64,000 nt of DNA from Maylandia zebra (taxonomy: Eukaryota > Chordata > Actinopteri > Cichliformes > Cichlidae): positions 3,400,344 through 3,464,343 of the forward strand of contig NC_135178.1 of assembly GCF_041146795.1 (NCBI RefSeq), given 5' to 3'. Below, piece by piece: positions 58,138 through 64,000 of the stretch. Position 1 is the first letter of the stretch, and each line of letters opens with the position of its first letter. Below the pieces are notes generated by a model, which saw nothing but the letters and a program-made list of their open reading frames with translations, had not been told where the DNA came from and did not search any database. The position numbers and the translations under genes were made by a program.

Positions 58138-59596
58138 TCAGTAACCAGCTGCTTTGCCTTTTTTCCTTTCATCAGACCATGCAGAGATACAGCTCTCCTC
58201 CTTTTCCACAGCGTTAACTACGTTGTAGAATCTTGTTGCTGGTTGATGATTGTGTCCCTTTTTCTTAAGAGCCTCAATTACATCCCGAAGTACAAAGAGG
58301 AGAAGAGATTCAGATGGAACAAAAGCAGAATTTCTTATTGTGGCATCATTTAAATACACTGAATATTTACACGTACTTTTTCAAAGTTGGGTTCAAACTT
58401 TACTGCATTTTCAGAGTCGACATAAACAACTGGAGCATTAATTGCGTCCTTAAGGCTCTTTCCAAACCAAAGGTGGTTCATGAGCGCCTTGAAGAGAAAT
58501 ATTAGAATACATTGCAGTCTTTCAGATGGGAAAGTGATGATTAGAGGATGGATTAGGGTGAAAACTTCTGTGACTACAGTGTTTACTCTTACACTAAAGA
58601 GGATCTGTATTATTTTCTCTCCTTAGCAATTTGTGTGATTGCCATGGACACGTACCAAAGCCATTCCAGTACTGGTCATACTCCCACCAGTCGATCCAAC
58701 CACCAGTGTCTTCAACTGAGACTTCAGCAGAACTGGAGCGATAGAGGAGGGAGGCTGCTCTCCTGAGAAATACAACAAAAGCCTTGAGTGACAGCACAAA
58801 ACTACAATCCACACTCATCACTGTTAAGAGAAAAATGATCACATATAAATTGCTTCTGAATGATGTGAATCAGATGATGATGCATTTATTCAACCCGGAC
58901 ACGTGCCATTTACTTTTGTTCAGCATCATCAGACACTGATGAATGCTGAAGGAAATGTTGTTTGTTTTTTGTTTTACTTTTTTCCTCTGAGAAATGTGTG
59001 TTGGAATGTAACAAAAACCTTGCTTATGAGTTAATTCTAAATAGACTTTATTCATTCCCTAAGAAAATAACTGCAGGAAATAAAATAAACTCTGTGTCAT
59101 TAGTTTTGGAACAATCCTCACTGTGCATCCTGATCTCCACAATGCTCTTCCCTGTGCTTGTATTTCATTAATAATGAGTGTAAAATGTATCCAGCTGATC
59201 CCTTACCAAAATTAGATATTGTGCAGAAGTCAAACAGCACATCATTAAGGATGATTCCAGTGCTTGGAGGCAGGAATTTGGAGGCAAATCTGCAAGTAGA
59301 AAACGGTAAATGAATGACAACACGTACGAGTACAGAAATTTTGCAAAGCAGCTTCTAAAAATAATCTCTTAAACCTTTTCAATCTTTCAGTTTCAAAGGA
59401 AGACACATTTTTGATAGCTGCTTCCTAACAGTGAAACAGTTTCATCCAGACACTGACATGTGGTTGATGCTGCTGGTGACAGACACAGCGGATCCATCTT
59501 CGGTCAGCACAGACACATGCGTGGTACCCATGCTCTCCAGATTCGAGGTGATGCCGTAATACTGGAGATCGTGAGTCTTGTCGCTGCTGATCAAAC
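58138..59596 (-). pseudogene. Partial tandem copy of ggt5-like gene (exons 8-12)
   Basis: Five exon-like blocks in the same order, strand and phase as the intact gene: 59596-59458 (exon 8, 5' end missing), 59289-59207 (exon 9, 9 bp shorter), 58762-58656 (exon 10), 58487-58377 (exon 11), 58284-58138 (exon 12, ending KAAGY stop). They keep [17 protein letters not shown] with the catalytic-type Thr, PPSSIAP and GSTGGSM. Introns are retained, so it is a DNA-level duplicate. The acceptor of exon 12 reads cttcgg where the gene has ctgcag, and exons 1-7 are absent up to 62 kb, so it cannot make a full enzyme. Frames are still open, which suggests recent loss. Confidence 0.88.
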
Positions 59597-60493
59597 AAAA
59601 GCTTTAGAGAGAATACAGGAATATCAAGAGAAAAAACAAATTAAAGCTGAATCTTAAAGAGATTTGAGTTCAAAAACCTCTGATACATATTTGTTTCAAA
59701 TATTATGCCTTTTTCCATTGCAGTTTGACATCAATTTAGTAAAAATAATAACAATAATAATAATTATTATTATTATTTTTTTGAAACCAGGAGCTTCACT
59801 TAAATATTTTATCTATATTTAGTATTTTGTGCTGAAATGTTGCCATTTTTACTCCAGTCAGATCTAAATACTTCTTCCACCACTGTTCACTGTTCAAGTT
59901 AAACAGCTCAGCTCAACACATTAAGATTTCTAGAAAATGTCAATTTGTGATTTTGTGATTTCAGAGTGTAGAAGATCAGCATCTCTGCAGTCGGTGTCTT
60001 TTTGTTCCCTTTTGTCCTTTTCCTCTAAAGAAATCACCAGGCTCAGTGGTTGAGATGGGGGAGCAAAACAACAACATGTTAACAGAAACTGCTGAGGTTC
60101 TTGGATGAACTGGAATATTTGAAACGTCAAAGCCTTGATCTGAGCGGGCTGCAGTCATCCATGTGTCCTGTTCTAATAAACTTAAATGTCAGGAACCCTT
60201 CTTTAGATCTGTTCAGTTTTATTCATATAGCACCACTTAACAATCAACAATTCTTGTCTCAAAGCACGTTATATTGTAAGGTTGTAGGTGTACAGTGTTA
60301 ATCTAGGACAAATGTTCACTCAGATTCATTCATGAAGTGAATGCAAGTCGATAACCAAAGGTGGGTTTTTGCCATAACTGACTGTATCATGAGTGGACAG
60401 ACATGGATGTAAACCACAACTGAACTGTTTGGCTGAGTCAAAACAACCATAGCAGTGATTCTAGCTTAAAGATACTCTGGATATTGTTAAATG

Positions 60494-61110
60494 TGCAAAT
60501 ACAGTCCATAAATATTTAGACAGAGACAACTTTTCACTGATTTTGGTTCGGTAAATTTCCACAATGAATTTAAAATAAACAACTAAGGTGGAGTTTAGTG
60601 CAGATTTTTAGCTTTAATTCAGTGGGTTGAACAAAAAGATTGCATAAAAATGTGAGCAACTAAAGCATTTTTAAAACAAGCCTTCATTTCAGGTAGCCAG
60701 AAAGTAATTGGACAAATTAAATAAGTGAAAATAAAATCTTAATTTCTAATACTTGGTTGAAAACCCTTCGCTGCAACGACAGGCTGAAGTCTTGAACTCA
60801 TGGACATCACCAGATGCTGGTTTCCTCCTTTACTGCAGCGACTTTTAGTTGCTGTTTGTTTGTGGACCTATAGTCTTCAACATATGAAATTCACACTCAG
60901 TTGGGTTAAGATCAGGTTGACCATTCAATAATAACAGAATGAAGGAATTACCCAAATTTCCCCCTGGAATAGCCTTTGAGCCAACTGTCCAATTACCTTT
61001 GGTCCCTTTAAAAAGAGATGTTTCAGTAAACAAGGAAAAAAACAACAACGACAAAAACAAACCTAAACTTGTGTCAGTGACCAAATATGTCTATGGACCT
61101 AACTGTTAGA
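60494..61110 (-). repeat. Tc1/mariner-like transposon fossil
   Basis: A terminus-like acagtccataaatatttaga near 60503, then agaaagtaattggacaaatt and ttggttgaaaacccttcgct. The minus strand has GQPDLNPTECEFHMLK, a trace of the PDLNPIE signature before the last catalytic residue in Tc1-type transposases. No intact frame. Confidence 0.55.
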
Positions 61111-61157
61111 TGTCCTGTTTCAAGAAAACACTTTGGAGCCACTTGAATGCATATACA

Positions 61158-61158
<1 letters not shown>

Positions 61159-61227
<69 letters not shown>
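61159..61227. repeat. (TA)n array
   Basis: 69 bp of alternating TA just 5' of the LINE fragment. The YIYIYI frame across it is an artefact. Confidence 0.95.
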
Positions 61228-61232
<5 letters not shown>

Positions 61233-61239
61233 GTGCTAT

Positions 61240-61930
61240 ATACAAATCAAATAAAGGTTGGAAAAATACAAATTGTACATGGACTACACTGGTCAATGAC
61301 TAAATTGTCCAGATTTAGACCAGATCTGGGTCCTACCTGTGATAAATGTCAGCAGGCTTCAGCCACCCTTCTACATATGTTCTGGGTTTGTTCAGTGCAT
61401 CATCAGTTCTGGCAAGTAGTCTTCTCTACTCTTTCTAAAGTTTTAGGAGAGCCATTTGAGCCATGTCCCTTTGTTGGACTAGTTGGTACTGTCCCACAGG
61501 GTAGGCATCTGAACACAAATAAAGTTGAAAACGATAGCCTTTTATACTCTGTTAGCCAGGAGACAGGTGCTGTTGCATTGGAAAGACTCCTCACTCCTTT
61601 CATGTTCACATTGGATCATAGAGGTTATGCAGTATTTTAAACAGGAAAAGATAAGATGCTCCCTCAAAGGATCTACGTCCAGCTTCTACACTACCTGGCA
61701 ACCATCTCTGACATTTACTGACAAATGGAAAGATGGATAGTTGCCTCTGTACAATTTGTGGAAATGTCCATAAATGTCAATTTTCCATCACACTGCCTAA
61801 TTTGACCCCCCCCCCCCCCCCCCCCTTCCTTTGGCAGACAGGAGAGTGGGGTTTCAGTTTATAAGCAGTATGCTATTGTTGTGATTATATGATTTCTTTC
61901 AATGAAAAGACCTTGATTAAAAAACGTTAC
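61240..61930 (+). pseudogene. L1-like LINE ORF2 C-terminus and 3' end
   Basis: Open to 61640: IQIVHGLHWSMTKLSRF, then PTCDKCQQASATLLHMFWVC, the zf-RVT zinc-ribbon after RT in L1/Tx1-type LINEs. It is followed by about 280 bp of 3' region with a C20 run (61806-61825). 5'-truncated, no RT core. Confidence 0.7.
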
Positions 61931-62521
61931 AAATATTTTCATAAATGTTCTAAAAAAACAACAACAGGTTTTTACAAGGTTTGGAGCTAAATGTGGAAAA
62001 ATGTTGCTGTTAATGTTTCAGTTTACAAACCGTGCCCCATAGTACTCTGTGTAGAGTGTTTGTAGATGTCAACATATTGTTTGGATGATGAAGTAAAATA
62101 CTTTTTTTTAGCTTCCAAAATATTACATGTGCCTTTATAGCTCTTGTAATTCATATATACTGAGAAATACTGAACTTTTACTTTTCTCAGGATATGCCCA
62201 TCATTTGTTTTAGGTGGGTGATGCTTGAATATAAAGGTTTTTCCAAATATATTTATTTCCACTGAAAGGAATGAGAGTGCTGGAGACGTTGTTACAATTA
62301 CTGTTGGTTTCATTCGAATTTGGACCGTGTCCCCTGCTTTAGGGAAAAGCACGAAGCATTGCCATGTTGCTGATAGGCCACGAGGTGTGACGCTGTCGTG
62401 TTGATTGGCCGAATAATGGCGGTTGAAGAATGCAGTGATTGGCCATGTGAACATCCGGTTCTGAAAAAGCCGGTAGAGGAAGGCGGGGCATGAGTTTGGG
62501 AGCCGCGGCTAGGATTTTCTT

Positions 62522-62533
62522 CAAGATGGCGGC
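62522..62533 (+). promoter_or_regulatory. YY1-type core promoter motif
   Basis: caagatggcggc matches the YY1 AAGATGGCGGC element found just downstream of the start site in many TATA-less housekeeping genes. It lies in the inferred first exon of the gene below. Confidence 0.65.
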
Positions 62534-62539
62534 GCGACG

Positions 62540-62604
62540 AGAATTGTGTTAATTTAGAAAGGTAGATAGTTGCCCAAGAGGAGATACCCGTGTCATATTT
62601 ATCA
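62540..62604 (+). other. Non-coding first exon (inferred)
   Basis: Ends at a strong donor (atca|gtgagtac). The next acceptor is cccttttttctag, ending at 62923. The 5' edge is not determined by sequence. Confidence 0.5.
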
Positions 62605-63203
62605 GTGAGTACGCCTGTATCCCAAATATCTGGCTGTTTTATGGGTTGCTGACCTTTGCGGGTTTGCTCGGTGAGCTGTAGCTCAGCTCATTAGCATTGA
62701 TGCTAACCTTAGCAGGGGCCCACTGTGAAGCTTCGGGCTGAACAGATGCGCTAAAGAGTGGTTGTTCCCCATTTTATTCAAATGTATAGTTTGCATACAA
62801 CATATTCAAATTCAAACCCAAAACACGTCTATTTGTCGAAGCTATTTTTACGTTAAATATCGTATTGTAATAGTAATAAAGTTGTGCTTTCTGACATTAT
62901 TCTCACTGGTCCCTTTTTTCTAGCTTCCACAAGATCGCAGTGGAGGATGATCAGTGCCTAGATCCCATATTAAGCTGAATGCATTGTGATTTCCAATAAT
63001 TGAGACAGTGATTCTGAAAGCTGTCTACATTAATGAAAAGAACAATGTAGTCAGCTTAGCATATTCACCTCTGGTACGTGGCCTATGCAGGGATGTGCTT
63101 CTGCATGCATTCTGTGTTTAGATAAGAAGATAGCCTCTCACTAAGTAAAGAATTTAAAATTAAAATTTCAGTCTATTTAAGTTAGCTATATATTTATAAG
63201 GAA

Positions 63204-63890
63204 ATGGAGATAGATGATGTTCTACCCCCTCTCCCCTTGGAGCCACCTGATGATTTTGGCCTAGATGAGGGAAGAGCACCTCCACCACCTCCCCTGCAAA
63301 CGTCCAGTGACGCAGAGGTAATGGACGTTAGCTCTGGTGGTGATGGATACACATACACCCCAGGGGACGGGGAAACCAAGACACAGCAGCCCCTCAGCAG
63401 GGGCTCACTGACTTTCTGTAGTCATCTCTCAGATGAGGCCAGTCCCGCCCCACCGTGCCCCAGAACAGCCCGCCATGCTCCCCCGGTCACCAAGTTTCTG
63501 CCAGATCTCAAGCTGCTCAGAGATGTTAAGATTAGTGTGAGCTTCACTGAAAGCAGTAATAGCAAAGAGAGGAAGGTTTTATATACAGGTGAGAGGCAGG
63601 AGGCAGGGAGCGAGGATGGCTTAGAAAGTCTCAATGGTGAGTTGCACGACATGGCTAGTGAGCAGGAGGTAGCCGAGGTGACTGGTGGAGCAGCAAATGC
63701 TGCAGGCAGAAAGTCAGAGGACACAGAGGTAGATCTAGAGAATAAGGTTGAGTTTGCTGTCCTGGATGAGTTGGATGACCTCTACGAGAACTTCCTGGAG
63801 CCCGACGATGGAGAGCATGGAGGCTTTAAGTCTGACGTCATAGTTCAGCAGGAACAGGCATATGACGAAGTCACGGCTTATTCTTATGAG
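63204..63890 (+). CDS. Unidentified acidic, proline-rich protein, N-terminal part
   Basis: First 229 codons of a protein whose exon probably starts at 62924 and ends at a donor (ttatgag|gtatga) at 63891; the gene continues beyond the window. The start MEIDDVLPPLPLEPPDDFG follows in-frame stops. Composition is acidic and Pro/Ser-rich at first (APPPPPLQ), then a more structured-looking stretch, FLPDLKLLRDVKISVSF, and an acidic block, EFAVLDELDDLYENFLEPDD. No signal peptide, TM segment or known catalytic motif. Upstream YY1 motif and GC-rich context suggest a broadly expressed gene. I do not recognise the family. Confidence 0.75.
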
Positions 63891-64000
63891 GTATGACTGG
63901 ACTTTTATTTGCAGTATCCCCTTTTAGTGACAACTTTGCACTGAGTTTGTCCTTCGTTGTGAAATACATAATAATGCAGGACTAATGCAGACCACAAACA
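63891..64000 (+). other. Start of next intron
   Basis: Follows the gtatga donor; no further exon within the window. Confidence 0.55.

Noticed and set aside
61110-61240. YIYIYI stretch as a membrane peptide
   Set aside because: Translation of a TA array joined by chance to a LINE frame.
1-64000. A new defence, biosynthetic or other multi-gene system
   Set aside because: The supported genes are unrelated vertebrate genes on both strands with long repeat-filled gaps; nothing indicates a co-operating cluster.

Overview
This is a gene-poor, repeat-rich stretch of vertebrate nuclear DNA, most likely from a ray-finned (teleost) fish. The genes have GT-AG introns, AATAAA signals and vertebrate domain architectures. 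The repeat content (Tc1-like, hAT, Penelope-like, Ty1/copia, Ty3/gypsy, L2-, RTE- and L1-like LINEs, tRNA-headed SINEs) is a fish mixture. A percomorph or cichlid origin is a guess from the SINE type only.

Four gene loci can be supported. (1) A single-coding-exon class A GPCR of the P2Y/oxoglutarate-receptor group lies at 9963-10958 (+). (2) A complete eight-exon arrestin-domain gene, arrdc1, lies at 22412-32110 (+). I could join it through every splice site to 455 aa, including the PSAP and two PPxY late-domain motifs that define ARRDC1. (3) A complete twelve-exon gamma-glutamyltransferase of GGT5 type lies at 52801-41830 (-), 620 aa, with a partial tandem copy (exons 8-12, last acceptor destroyed) at 58138-59596 on the same strand. 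(4) The first exons of an unidentified acidic, proline-rich protein start near 62.5 kb (+) behind a YY1-type promoter motif and run out of the window.

Layout: 1-9.9 kb is intergenic, with a Penelope-like insertion nested in a Tc1 fossil. 9.96-11.5 kb is the GPCR. 13.98-17.45 kb is an almost complete Ty1/copia element with both LTRs, target duplication and a tRNA-iMet-half primer site, interrupted by a SINE. 18-21.3 kb is a graveyard of LINE and gypsy ends. 22.3-32.75 kb is arrdc1, with a hAT MITE in intron 1. 33-39.1 kb is Tc1, L2-type LINE and SINE debris. 41.8-52.8 kb is ggt5-like, its introns filled with a hAT MITE, two SINEs, a LINE and long simple repeats. 53.6-62 kb holds a composite transposon, twin hairpins, the GGT pseudogene copy and an L1-like 3' end. 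62.5 kb to the end is the fourth gene.

The genes are not an operon and I see no joint pathway. No new molecular system is evident. The most informative points are the intact GGT paralogue with altered oxyanion-hole residues beside a pseudogenised copy that keeps the canonical ones, the non-canonical ligand-site residues of the GPCR, and several transposons whose full boundaries can be read from their target duplications.
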